NCBI RefSeq assembly: GCF_035083965.1
Contig: NC_089740.1
Span: forward strand, 7,933,552-7,997,551
Direction of reading: 5' to 3'
DNA length: 64,000 nt
Source: Branchiostoma lanceolatum
Taxonomy: Eukaryota; Chordata; Leptocardii; Amphioxiformes; Branchiostomatidae
Shown: piece after piece, positions 11,901 to 21,249 of the stretch
Numbering within the stretch: position 1 is the first letter of the stretch
How the letters are laid out: every line of letters begins with the position of its first letter
Translations under genes and position numbers: made by a program
Notes under the pieces: generated by a model
Database searches by the model: none
Told to the model about the DNA's origin: nothing
The model's input: the letters and a program-made list of their open reading frames with translations, nothing else

Positions 11901-13938
11901 CTAACCCATAGAAAAAACGAAAGTGTTGGACAAATGTTGGCTAGACTACCCGATCAAATATCTGATGATTTTATTTGCGCTGCAGTACATGCCTGGATAC
12001 AAGCGTACCGTGACTGGTCCAGTGGTTAGTGACCCTAACACTGGGCCAAGAGGTCAGGAGTTTAAATCCCGACTGTTGTCGCTCACCTGACATGCACGCT
12101 ACTGGAAAGGGGCGCAGTCTTTTAGGCCGGGACTTTAAGCTGTGGTCCACGTACTGTTCGTTGTACTTAGCTCGTTACGACCAGCTATCACTTTCTTTCT
12201 TTTATCTTTCTTTCTGCAAATGACCCAAAACAAGACTACAGTCGCTTTTCCAGCTGGATGTAGTAACTATAGCAGATCGCATAAAGATAAATCAAATCTA
12301 GTAATATAACCTACATCGGAGTTAATTTTTTTGAGGTCGCACGTATTGACCCCATTTTATCATACACAAACAAACAAACAAACAAACAAACAAACAAACG
12401 AACAAACATAAAAGTTCCGCTGCAGCACCATAAGAAGCCACCAGGTGGCCCATTGTCGAACATGAAACTAAAAATCATGAACATCCATCCATAGCTTCTC
12501 GAATTATACTGTTTCTACATCCACAGCCACCCCAACATAGCAACATCGGGGAAGGTAGTTAACAAAAGAGCTACATTTGTACCATGTCATCTTCACATCT
12601 ACCAAACTGTAACATCCTCGTTATAGTCCATACTTTCATTCACTGTACAGGTAGATTCTCGTAGTTGATAACTTGTACTGTTTATATGCACTTTTCTTTT
12701 AACCACTTTGTATTTATGTGCGTATGTTGATATTGAGTCTTTACTCGTTTTATATCTATATTTAGTAGAAGGCTTAATACAAGCAATTGTGCTTTTTGCC
12801 TGACACTCTCAAAATACTATAGTATATTTGAATAAAAAAATAATAATAAAAAACATTTGTACCTCTTGAGCAGCGGGAGGAAGGTCAGTGAGACATCCAC
12901 GGTGCCAAGAAGGTTGACGTTGACGGCCTGGCGATAGTTGTCGAGCAGACACAGCTCAGCTACCGGTAAACCACCTCCGATCACACCGGCATTATTCACC
13001 ACTCCCCACAGCCCTGGAAAAAAAAGTCAAATGGACAAAGTTTACGATATGTGCAGAATGTCATTGATAATGGCATGTAAAAAGACTGGAATGTTAAATG
13101 TAAAAAATAAAGTATTGAATGTAAGATGTACTGGCTGTCAAGTCAAAGATCTTTTTACACAACTACAGTACTACTTGATTTTTTCAGCGACGTTTTGGTT
13201 GCTTTAAGTTATTAGCTCCCCTCGCAAGGGTGAGATTGATTCTGCTACTCGGTGCTGCATGGCGGCGTTGCAGCAAGGAGAATGCTGTGCTAAACGTGAC
13301 TAAGTCTGTATCCCCCCGACAGATGGTCTTCATATGCATACGCACTGTGTGTGTAGTATATGTGTATTTGTATGTACTTCCGAAGTTTTTCACCCATAGT
13401 ATATTCTAACATGATAACATTTATACATTATACATTTAATATTCGTAAGTACCAATTGTTTAGTTTCGGTGATTTTAAATCATTACCGGGAGACGCTAAA
13501 TATGATGTAAAAGTATGTGAAAAATTACCTCCTTGTCCAACAGCACCCTTCACTGTCTCGAAGCAGTTCTCCACACTGTCGTGCTGCGACACGTCCATCC
13601 TGATCGGCAATGTCCGTTCCGAACAGGCGGCCCGAACGGAGCCGACGCCGTCCTCGGTAAGGCAGGCGGCGAACACTCGGAAGCCGAGGCTGTCCAGCCG
13701 TTTGGCGAGGTCGAAGCCGAAGCCCGTGTCACAGCCGGTGATGAGAACAGATTTATCTGTTACCTGGAAAAATTGAAATTTAAGAATCTAAGAAATTTAA
13801 GAATCTTTGAATTTTCTTAGAAATGAAAAAAAGGAATTTTATAACAGGTTGATCAAGCCCGTTGAACATTGATCATGCTATGTGCCTTGGATGTGAAAGA
13901 ATAAATTACTCGGGGACACAGACACATATACATACACA

Positions 13939-14002
<64 letters not shown>

Positions 14003-14370
14003 GACACAGAGAGAAAGAGAGAGAGACAAACAGAGAGACGCATAGACAGAAGTCATTATCTCAAAAATGGCTTTAAATATTAACCCGCCTTTTTTCTTTA
14101 CTTTAAGTTTTGGGTTAAAAATGGTTCGACTCATTTAGCAAATTGCATTGATTTACTCTCCCTATTGTCAGAGGTTGATTATGACGTCACCACAGATGTC
14201 AAAGATGTATCTTCATTGGAGTCTGAGAATAAAATCCTCACCTAAACAACAAATAGTTTAAGTCGGACCTAACTCACCTTTTCAATCCGTTCCCTTTCTC
14301 GGTACCATTTGTAGACGTTGTACACGACTGTTGCGATGATCAGGAGTAACAACACCGTGGACACCTCCAT
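5915..14370 (-). CDS. Short-chain dehydrogenase/reductase, SDR9C-like (RDH/17-beta-HSD6 type), six exons
   Basis: Exons (minus): 14370-14278, 13763-13529, 13013-12863, 6962-6852, 6445-6279, 6150-5915. All junctions are GT-AG with matching phases (0,1,2,2,1), giving 330 aa. Residues 1-31 are a signal-anchor helix ([18 protein letters not shown]) as in ER-membrane retinol/steroid dehydrogenases. The cofactor glycine motif TGCDTGFG (about 40-47) and the family hallmark FRVFAACLT follow. NNAG, NVNLLG, the catalytic Ser in VNVSSS, YCTSK (Tyr and Lys of YxxxK) and the [10 protein letters not shown] region are all present. A hydrophobic C-terminal segment ([10 protein letters not shown]) is also typical. 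The expected activity is NAD(P)-dependent oxidation or reduction of retinol or hydroxysteroids at the ER; the substrate cannot be read from sequence. The third intron (12862-6963) contains the TRIM-NHL gene. Confidence 0.9.
6462..6845. repeat. Degenerate short tandem repeat in SDR intron 4
   Basis: An irregular array in which ATTAGACGCC and CATACAT-type blocks recur every 20-30 bp (acattagacgcc, catgagacgcc, gcattagacgcc and variants). About ten diverged copies are visible, fading toward exon 4. Confidence 0.6.
7195..7345 (-). repeat. Degenerate interspersed repeat copy (GGGGCCC core)
   Basis: The block from aggggccccaaaatcgagaccttgacc through ccatccagaggttct and ggaaacacagacacac matches the plus-strand repeats near 40.4-40.7 kb. 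It is one of several old copies of the same dispersed element, here in the SDR intron. Confidence 0.5.
8222..11719 (-). CDS. TRIM-NHL protein (RING, B-box, coiled coil, long disordered linker, NHL propeller)
   Basis: A single open exon of 1165 aa. I start it at ATG 11719-11717 (Kozak AAGATGG); six further codons in frame begin at a TTG and are unlikely to be used. RING: C19-x2-C22-x11-C34-x-H36-x2-C39-x2-C42-x12-C55-x2-C58. The B-box runs from about 106 ([16 protein letters not shown]) to GHSAV near 140. A coiled coil follows (about 150-265). About 600 residues are low-complexity, rich in Ser/Asp/Glu/Arg. The last 275 residues hold NHL blades ([57 protein letters not shown]). No filamin domain is seen between B-box and NHL, unlike TRIM2/3/71. 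The expected role is an E3 ubiquitin ligase whose propeller binds RNA or protein. The whole gene lies in intron 3 of the SDR gene, same strand. Confidence 0.93.
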   Translation of the reverse strand: MADLQEHYVEYDQAKSSQCGLCLQVAERPRALPCLHAFCDGCLREYAHGKRRLKCPLCRERVKLPSEGVSALPDNNGVRSHTKKLTDYAQITTSEDNVRGEGTQKCVHHPWEDLRLVCQHCHVPVCLQCLDEMHEGHSAVSFKRVSRRRKITVRKLVTEGNRTLDDYYTTLQSLQDTQNTLDESKKQTEEDVHARYDDVLRGLAEERAMLLFDIEDNHTRTSSDIEAQRKSLSSRVSDLNDAINSAEKGMERGVRESDVLLQVLDKCKETPPLPDPPVQAQLPVFMPEESYSRVLGHLTWQPLTANKATEDLEEKDHLSPNNGTYLETNIDPSDRKTPESHYPSKGQEQKPEYVNLSSDLLQGPSLRSPSAVESNKRVEYSSPLPEGSPNLGRTGYNVNGLGAGKPIASPVTKVSHRAGLTENTRVREPIVGSIQELRDFRREQDHVNSSRESPFSTDHSRSSMGVTQNDQTRNNNNVSLGQESPRIPTGMQAAQQTSRPADMRLSPPEHSPRLSSGSDIPDDGFYRHHKPEQPNYPNRRHRMSSDSDNVDHGVMGRHVNAVSTQAQPSRTTPTYKETSSEDGTHVEYSSGFYRVVRGKKKRTKSSGSTGNDVRYDRREPSPHLQETGDQNFDNRNVSHANISRHEEQVMPRTPTPSRQHSERRHGGPQLDDASPRSADELQAQDEIDDRWPEVVPKHIEDEVLKEIARMSQSSRESEQSDNSEPRRRKQVVEAEIQQDGTTMTHKDNEEITDVPNLPSYSKTTNTDIEPHEDKDVRSDGQYVTIEEVMHHGYANPVIGRNKQIESPKVARPQEQGRSSTYSDEDPHSPASPDSDVFTPKYTGDNTENPTDLFNAENKTTKDIPSDDDGHVSHVEVPRRIGPNKRGLSFGGEGSEVGKFSGPSGVFVIADEIYVADQDNNRVQAFSMQGECLGELPTVVTGSPQSPTNKSATKAKAVPMEPHDVAVDTNDNIWVVGSDGMTSDFILRYDMEGRPLTKIDLPFTGYWRGIAVHSHRKFIVVSEPFGGEVKLFAPPRGTLIRTLGGESGLKAPWYVAVDNDGKIYVSDWSGHYIYVFQDNGKMLLRFGGEGSDEGQLQCPCGICVDNAGNIIVADSLNQRVEMFDKAGTFLKHIATDLQGPQAVAMVKDGTIVVTETDKNSVSIYHY
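12014..12180 (+). repeat. tRNA-derived SINE, head region
   Basis: An A-box-like GTCCAGTGGTTAGTGACCC is followed about 30 bp later by a B-box-like GGAGTTTAAATCCCGAC. This is a tRNA-derived pol III promoter layout with a non-tRNA tail. It lies in the SDR intron upstream of the TRIM gene. Confidence 0.5.
12366..12406. repeat. (CAAA)n microsatellite
   Basis: About ten CAAA units with one CGAA interruption, in SDR intron 3. Confidence 0.8.
13922..14035. repeat. (AC)n microsatellite grading into GA-rich tract
   Basis: A long CA/AC run of more than 60 bp, followed by imperfect GACA and GAGA units, in SDR intron 1. Confidence 0.9.
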
Positions 14371-14723
14371 CTTGCCTTTTCTTCTCCTAGTGAGCCACTA
14401 AGTCCTAGAGACAATATAGATTAATAGCTACGCTACAGTCGTTGGTATGGGGTAAACAGATGTAAACAAAGAACAGAGAAAGAACACAAACAACTGATGT
14501 CGTGAATAAAAACAAAACAGGCAAATACGAGGGGTCTAGGTTTATCAAATTATATTTAAACTTAAAAGGCCATGGGACTACCTTTACCTTTAGCTACACG
14601 CTTGTGGTGTGCGCGAGTGTCCGTCAACTAAACGATATCGATATGGTACATAGACTAGAGTGGAACAGGCACCTATTCTGATTCACAGATGAAAGATAAT
14701 GGGTGCTAGCTGAAAAGTCTGAC

Positions 14724-14733
14724 TTTTTATATA
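14724..14733 (-). promoter_or_regulatory. Candidate TATA box of the SDR gene
   Basis: TATATAAAAA on the minus strand, about 355 bp upstream of the SDR start codon. Initiation near 14,700 would give a leader of about 330 nt. No competing upstream ORF argues against it. Confidence 0.4.
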
Positions 14734-14739
14734 GAACCT

Positions 14740-15089
14740 GATTAGCTGTTTGGTTCACTTTGTATTATGTAAGGCAGCTACCCTGTTCCTACTGTCCCGT
14801 CACAGTAGACCTGTCCGACATGGTTGAAAACCGCCCGAGTGCCCTGGGGAAGGTATGGTATGGGTCACAACACAGGAATGGGATTAACGTTTCTTTATTG
14901 ACAGGACGCATGAAAGAAGTGCATGGGCTTCCGTGAGGTCTTCTACCTGATAATCTAAAAATACTCTGGAAGTAAATACAAGCAAAATCTAGCCTCCACC
15001 AGGCCTTGGGTATGGATCGCAGAATTCGGCAAAAAGGGGAATAATTGATATTGGCCAGGAGTCAGTCCACGGGAAGGCCACCACATGGG
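14740..15089. other. Intergenic, nothing recognised
   Basis: No exon-like ORF or clear repeat is visible between the SDR promoter region and the 82-bp tandem array. Confidence 0.4.
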
Positions 15090-15354
15090 GCCAATGAACC
15101 GTGTAGTGGGCCACTAATGGCCAAACTCCCCTGCAGGCCTGGCAAAACTTCTCTTTATATCCATCGTAGCTAGAGACTAAGCTAAATCAGCCCAATGAAC
15201 CATGTAGTGGCCAAACTCCCCTGGCAAAACTTCTCTTTATATCCATCGTAGCTAGAGACTAAGCTAAATCAGCCCAATGAACCATGTAGTGGCCAAACTC
15301 CCCTGGCAAAACTTCTCTTTATATCCATCGTAGCTAGAGACTAAGCTAAATCAG
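15090..15354. repeat. 82-bp tandem repeat, about three copies
   Basis: The block beginning GGCAAAACTTCTCTTTATAT recurs at 15141, 15223 and 15305, an exact 82-bp period. Copies 2 and 3 look identical. The 5' part of the first unit (15090-15140) is diverged and carries an extra insertion. Confidence 0.9.
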
Positions 15355-17100
15355 CCTAGGTATAAGGTTAGAAGTCATGATATCATAATGAATGGCTTAA
15401 CAATATTTTCTAATATCTAAACATTATGTCATACATTTACCTACTGACATCTATTATTTATAGTACTTTAATTATATCCTCCTAAAAACGATTGGATTTA
15501 CCTGTAGGTCTGGATCAAAAGTGTAAATTCTCTTGAGTAAGCGGGGATGGTTAAAATAGTATGGTTGTACTACCTGCAGTTGCAACCTTAGCCGCGGAGT
15601 GGCGCTGCAGCAACCTGCCCCGTATAAAAGTAACACCCAATTTTTGGGCCCTAATACGAGAAGATTTCAGCAGATTTCCTTCGAATCGTATCACGTGAAT
15701 GCACGAGGCATACACCAAGACTTTCGATGACTTAGAATTCATCATAATGCCGTGGCGACGGCGTACTTCAACGTTATATATCGTACCTGGACACCGGGTC
15801 GCAAGAAAGGAGGAGGGGCGGAATATTATGTGTGTGTGTGTCACTGACCTTATGATTACTTCTGTATACTGTACTAAATATCACATAAACCCATCAAAGT
15901 GAGCGGAAAAAATAGCAAGTTGAGCTTCAACTTTACTGATTTCAAACATAGATCAGATCTGATAGAAATAAATCTTCCCTAAATAATGTTTTCAGGCCGA
16001 GGCCAAAGTGGGGAGGGGGGTTGATTTGAAGCAAACATAACAACTGGTCTCGTGACATCTCTCTCTCTGTCTCGCCTCATTTAATCTATACAAACTTAGT
16101 GTCGACATCGAAATGCAAGGTACTAGTATTTACTTACCCTTGTTCTGTCTATACTATCAGCTAGCTGTCAGCAGAAATGTTTATCTGGAAATGTTGACTG
16201 AAGTCACGACGGTCTTCCAAACGATCGACAGACAGGTAAACAATCAAAACACCTGTTGAATGGAACAATGGACAGGTGTGACAGACAGGTACAGATCCGA
16301 CCAGCCGAGAAGGTGTCTAAGGCGGAAGTGACATAGTTTGACCTCTGACCTGAAGTGACCGACCCAGAGAAAGACAGCAGGTCACCAAGCCTTATCTTCA
16401 AGCAGATGCAGGGTTCGGTCCAGTTACTCGTGTTTTTTGAGGATTTCTATACGTGCTTAGGAAGATGGAAGAGAGAAAATGTGTAATACACACTACGTCC
16501 TAGATTTGCGTATGTCTAAATGTGTTCCCCCTTACCTACCGAAAGGATGGATATATTACCCCGTATATGTTGGATCGTTCCAACTACTAAAGAAATAGGA
16601 GGTTTTATATAGATAGTTTGTTTCGAAGGTGGAATGTTGTTTAAACTTTCAAACTTGACGATTTATGTCAAATGTCGAAGCGCTATAAAATAAAATACAC
16701 ATAGTGGTATTACACAAATAAAATAATAGCTTTAATGCCGATATGTACAAGACTCATACCAGTTCAAAACACAGCACTTTCAAGTGTAACATGTCACAGT
16801 AGCATTGGGCTTTATACTCAGAAAGGGCAGTACCGGTGGTACCCTGGACCTATCGTCACCATCAACCAAACTGTACAAGTGGCGTGTGCCGTTTACAATA
16901 GTTTTTCTTTATCTTATAAAAAAATCTGCATTACTTCTGTTCTAAACATCTTTGGCGCCTCAAGCATAAAATGACGAAATGCATCCCACACATTGAAGAT
17001 AGCGGTCAAATGCGCCCAACAAGCTGTATTTCCAGGGAAATCGCAAGAGTGAACATTTATATATGATATGATACAGTGGAAAATGAAGACTTGCAATTGT
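15355..17100. other. Intergenic, 3' side of the LU-mucin gene
   Basis: Several short ORFs occur here (for example minus strand 16204-16401 and 15551-15844), but none shows a domain, splice context or composition that supports coding. No tandem repeat is obvious until the GGAT/GATA run. Confidence 0.4.
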
Positions 17101-17195
17101 AGATATATGGATGGAATGATGGAATGATGGATAGATGGAAGGGTGGATGGATGGATGGATAGATAGATAGAAAGACATACAGACAGATAGATACA
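17101..17195. repeat. GGAT/GATA microsatellite
   Basis: Imperfect GGAT and GATA tetranucleotide units, ending just before the stop codon of the LU-mucin gene. They probably lie in its 3' UTR. Confidence 0.75.
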
Positions 17196-17200
17196 GTTGA

Positions 17201-19887
17201 TCAAACTGTCTCTAATGCTCGTTCGTCTCCCCACGCCAGTACAGGAGGTGTCTCCCGCCTGTTCTGAGGGTGTGTTTCTCCGTTCCCTCTCTCCTCTTCA
17301 TCATTATGTCTTTTGTGCTTGTTCTTAGCGCAGAAGTAAACCACGACAGCCGCCAACAAGACCACGACAATGGTCAAGATGATGATCCAAATGAAAAACT
17401 CTATCCTCATGCCCCAGATGAAGTCTGATGACCCTTCGTTGGCGACTGTTGTAGCCTTCGTAGAAGTGTTTGCTGACGTGACCAGAGTCGTTCCGACTTC
17501 TCTGTCGGCCGTCTGCGTTGACTCTTCGGGAACTGTCGTCCTTTCGGCTGGTGTCGTGGTCGATTCAAGACCCGTTCCTCCTTGTGATGTAGTTAATGCA
17601 GGATTGACTCTTTCCGTGGAGGGTGGTTGCTGGGTGGTTACTATGGACGTTGTGGCTCGGGTGGTCACAATGGTGGTTGTGGCTGGTACAGTGGTTGTAG
17701 TTAAGGTGTTTGTGGTTGGTAAGGTGGTTGTAGTCGGCAAGTTGGTTGTGGTTGGTACGGTAGTACTGGCTGGTATGGTGGTTGTAGTTAAGGTGGTTGT
17801 GGCTGGTAAGGTGGCTGTAGTTGATAAGGTGGTTGTGCCTGATAAGGTGTTTGCGGTTAGTAAGGTCGTTGTAGTTGGTGTAGTTGGTAAGGTGGTTGTA
17901 GTTTGTAAAGTGGTTGTAGTTGGTAAGGTGGTTGTAATTTGTAAAGTGGTTGTGGTTGGTAAGGTCGTTGTAGTTGGTGTAGTTGTTAAGGTGGTTGTAG
18001 TTCGTAAAGTGGTTACAGTTGGTAAGGTGGTTGTAGTTGGTAAGGTAATTGAAGCGAGTAAGGTGGTTGTAGTTGGTGTAGTTGGTAAGGTGGTTGTGGG
18101 TTGTGTAGTTAGTAAGGTGGTCGTAGTGGGTAAGGTTGTTGTGATTGGTAGAGTGGTCGTTGGTTGTGTAGTTTGTAAGATGGTCGATGATATTGTTGTC
18201 TTCACGGTGGTTGTGAGCTCCGTTGTAGTTGTGGGAGGAATGGTTGTAGGTGGTAGGTCGTAAGTCTCATCGTTACAGCGATCTGACGTACAACACTGGG
18301 CACCGGCTGTTGACAAGAGCAGAATATTCTCAACACACAGGACACAAATTTACATCATGTTTACTGACATATCGATCAAAGACAATGCCACATATCCCAA
18401 CACGATTCACACTTATCAAGGGATTTCATAGGGTGTTTATGAAGACTTCCGATTCCGGTTTCTTTATAACGTTTACATTTGTAGATCATGAATTATAACA
18501 AAAGTGTAGATGGTACATACTCGCGACTGCCTGAGCACTAGAACACACGGAAGAGACTGCACATTCTCTCTTGATGTAGTGTATCCAGGTTAGGTCCAAT
18601 AGTGTTGTCTGAAAAAAAGCCAGATAAAGAATGATATACTATCAGGCTAGCATCTGAGGTGTCGCCAAAAATTGTGCGACCGAGGTCCCAACATTGACAT
18701 CATATGTACCCTAAAACAAGACCTGGAGAAAATTCAGACAGGAAATGATATACTATTAGGCTAGTCCCTGAAAAAAATTGTGTGCCTGAGGTCTCAACAC
18801 AAAAGCCCTCATCTTAAGACAAAAAAAAAATATTTAGCCTTTGTGACTTTCTGCTTACCATTTGGTGTTATAAAAACGCCCACAATATTTCACTTTTCTT
18901 TTAGAAAGACAGCGCCGCTTTACAACGATGTTCTGCTCCAACGATATTCTCGAGCAAGCAAAAAAGAATCTCAAAAGAATGTTTTTCCTTCTTTTGAGAC
19001 GATGTCGCCTTACCGCCCATGTGTAGTTTTCAATAGTTCGGAACTGTTGTCGTATGTTATATTGTGTTATTTTACTAGGTTGGGTATTGTTCTAGCAAGA
19101 TTCATGCATGTCAACTGGACAATAGAAGTCAGGAATAAGTGTTTCGTTGCGTCCGTTGGGGGACAAATATAGCAGACAGGCCGAACGTATGGACTTCATA
19201 TCTTCATTTCATTTGTAGGTTTGACAAAGTCCCATAGACTTTTGAGGCCATGGGGACGGTGGGTTGTTATCCACTGTGTCTAGGGCACGGTATTGGACGG
19301 CGGATCCCATCCCTCTCCTTCCACCACCTTTTACCTCCTCACTCAGGAACCCGTTTCTACACCTGAGTGGAATGCCAAAAGGCCTGTCAAGTGCCTTTCC
19401 GAGGTAACAACATTGGTGGCATGTCAGGCGATTCGAACCCAAGACCTTTGGGGGCAAATAGCCTAACCGTTACGCCATCACGAAGCCACTGTCAAAGTCA
19501 ATTCCTACATGCATTATCTCTTCCTACCTTTTCACAGAACAAACTGACCTGACAAGTAGTCTCGAATGACAGGCATGTCTGTGTTCCGAACGAGGTCGGG
19601 TTCTGAAGACAGGCGTAGAAACCGGTCTCACTCTGGAGGAACTCACAGGTATAGCAGGTCAGGCCAGTAGCATCGCCTGGAGTGGGAAAATACAAGAGTA
19701 AAAAATGAATTTCTCAAACACTCACTCTAGCACACGCACACTAACACAAATACACACTTATTAACACACGCACACCAACACACACACACACACACTAACA
19801 CGCACTTATGATAATTATTAACATACACTAACACAAACTTATCAACACACACGCACGCACACTATCACACACACACGCGCACATACA

Positions 19888-19935
<48 letters not shown>

Positions 19936-20090
19936 ACACACACATTCATACATACATACATAGCATACACACACTTTGACTTTTTGGTCCACATTTTGTG
20001 ATGGGCTCTTGTCTATAATGGGAAGGAACTTAAAAACAACTCACCGACAAGCAGAACCACCAAGAAACAGCGAACAACTGATAACGCCAT
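17201..20090 (-). CDS. Ly6/uPAR-domain receptor-like protein with Thr-rich mucin stalk and TM helix, four exons
   Basis: Exons (minus): 20090-20045, 19676-19549, 18608-18521, 18306-17201; GT-AG junctions in phases 1, 0, 1; 455 aa. Exon 1 and the start of exon 2 encode a signal peptide (MALSVVRCFLVVLLVG). Exons 2, 3 and the start of exon 4 form one LU (three-finger) domain with ten cysteines, opening with LTCYTCEF and closing with QCCTSDRCN, the family's CCxxxxCN end motif. About 200 residues of TTTLPTTTTL-type repeats follow, a dense O-glycosylation stalk. Then come a Ser/Thr/Glu spacer, a TM helix (FFIWIIILTIVVVLLAAVVV) and a 45-residue basic, then acidic tail without ITAM or TIR-like motifs. 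Most vertebrate LU proteins are GPI-anchored; here a mucin stalk and TM helix replace that. It is probably a type I surface protein; the ligand is unknown. Confidence 0.9.
17640..18245 (-). repeat. Coding minisatellite of the mucin stalk
   Basis: On the minus strand, units built on ACNACN.TTACC codons recur with 15-18-bp and higher-order spacing. They encode TTTLPTT-type repeats. The array lies wholly inside exon 4, so copy number sets stalk length. The opposite strand is also open over about 300 codons as a Val-rich shadow. Confidence 0.85.
18620..18800. repeat. Short direct duplication in LU-mucin intron 2
   Basis: Two diverged copies of about 105 bp: one from the GATATACTATCAGGCTAGC block near 18,632, the other from GATATACTATTAGGCTAGT near 18,748. 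Both run into a GTGNNNGAGGTC block. The phrase GCGTCGCCAAAAATAACTAC at about 5784 suggests a dispersed element. Confidence 0.45.
19212..19490 (-). repeat. tRNA-derived SINE in LU-mucin intron 2
   Basis: On the minus strand, an A-box-like TGGCGTAACGGTTAGGC near 19,475 is followed by a B-box-like GGGTTCGAATCGCC near 19,435. A long tail includes GGAAAGGCACTTGACAGGCC. A related partial copy lies at about 39,870-39,985. Confidence 0.65.
19715..19975. repeat. CA-rich microsatellite in LU-mucin intron 1
   Basis: Imperfect ACACACTAACAC units flank a pure (CA)n stretch at about 19,885-19,933, followed by CATA units. Confidence 0.85.
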
Positions 20091-20384
20091 GTTAACGTTA
20101 GATCTATCATCCTGTCAGGGAAGAGAAGAGTTCTCTCTCCACAACACCACTACCTCCCTCTAACACGGCTTCTGGCCTGTCTGTGGCATATTGCTGACTT
20201 TTTGTGCCTTTCTCAAAGCCCTTTAATTGCATTGTGTTAGCCTCACTCTGAAGTATTGACCACACCAGGTAAAAGTGTTTTGTTAAAGGCTGCCTTTGTT
20301 TTGAGGCTGGCATCTTTTGTTTTGACACGTGGTACGTACGATCAAGCCACGCGTAGCCTTTCTTTTATCCTTTACCACTACTAC

Positions 20385-20525
20385 TAGCCTCTACAAGGCT
20401 CCAGAGGCGGCTGGAAGAGTTAGCCGCATCAGTACTCCTATAGCCGACTAACTCCTCTGGCATGGTATATGTCTATTTGGCCAGCTTCTACTCTTTGCGG
20501 TCTCTCTGTTGCCTGGTAGAGGCTA
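20385..20525. mobile_element. 141-bp MITE with 9-bp target-site duplication
   Basis: It begins TAGCCTCTACAAGGC and ends with the near-perfect reverse complement GCCTGGTAGAGGCTA. CACTACTAC is present exactly at 20376-20384 and 20526-20534 and reads as a 9-bp TSD. There is no coding capacity. It lies about 300 bp upstream of the LU-mucin start codon. Confidence 0.85.
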
Positions 20526-21078
20526 CACTACTACATCTATAGCATAGAACGTTCTCATCCAGGAAATCTCTCAAACAGTTCCTTTCATGTTTGAGACCGC
20601 ATCCTTTCCAGCGCAGTGACATCTAGCGGTGAGAAAAATAGCTGCAGTCCTGGGGAAAGTAGCAGAAGGACCAACGAAACGTCGATGGGTACTAAATGAT
20701 TGTCTTTTGGCTTCGTACAAAGAACTTTCAATCCACTGATTTACTAACCTGATGAAACTATTCATCTCTACACGTCTGGCGCTAAATGAGTTTGTGTGAA
20801 CTGAGGTGGTCCTTCCAATACGTCACTCAGTGGTGTGAAACCGCGCATGCACCGTACAGACAAACTCCAATTGAACAGAGCCCAGACGTGACCACACCAT
20901 CTGTACAGCAATCACGGTAGAACAATGAATCCTGGTCGTCTGTCGATACTTACCACTAATCAAAAACGTATAGCTGTGTACACAGCCCCATTATAGAACG
21001 TGACGAGAGGAGAGTTTTCGCGATTAGTTTATTGACTTTTTACACAAGATTTATATTCATCTGAAGTACAGCTAGCAG

Positions 21079-21249
21079 GTAGCCGTCTGAGTAATGAGGC
21101 TACTGAAGTGTGGGGACGTGCTCCTCGATCACAGGACTGCATTTTTCGTCCATTCCGAAAGACGAATGCAGCTCCTACCAGAATGCCCTTCCCCGGATTC
21201 AAACGGGGGTCTCCCAGTTACCAACTAAATGGAACTAGGAGCTCAACTG
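21079..21249 (-). repeat. tRNA-derived SINE, same family as those in the triplicated units
   Basis: The minus strand reads AGTTGAGCTCCTAGTTCC through a B-box-like GTTTGAATCCGGG to CATTACTCAGACGG. This aligns along its length with 50111-50333, 55657-55830 and 61263-61440. Confidence 0.7.

Noticed and set aside
17370-18263. Val-rich 297-codon plus-strand ORF opposite the mucin stalk
   Set aside because: Antisense shadow of the Thr-rich minisatellite; no domain, and composition is dictated by the repeat.
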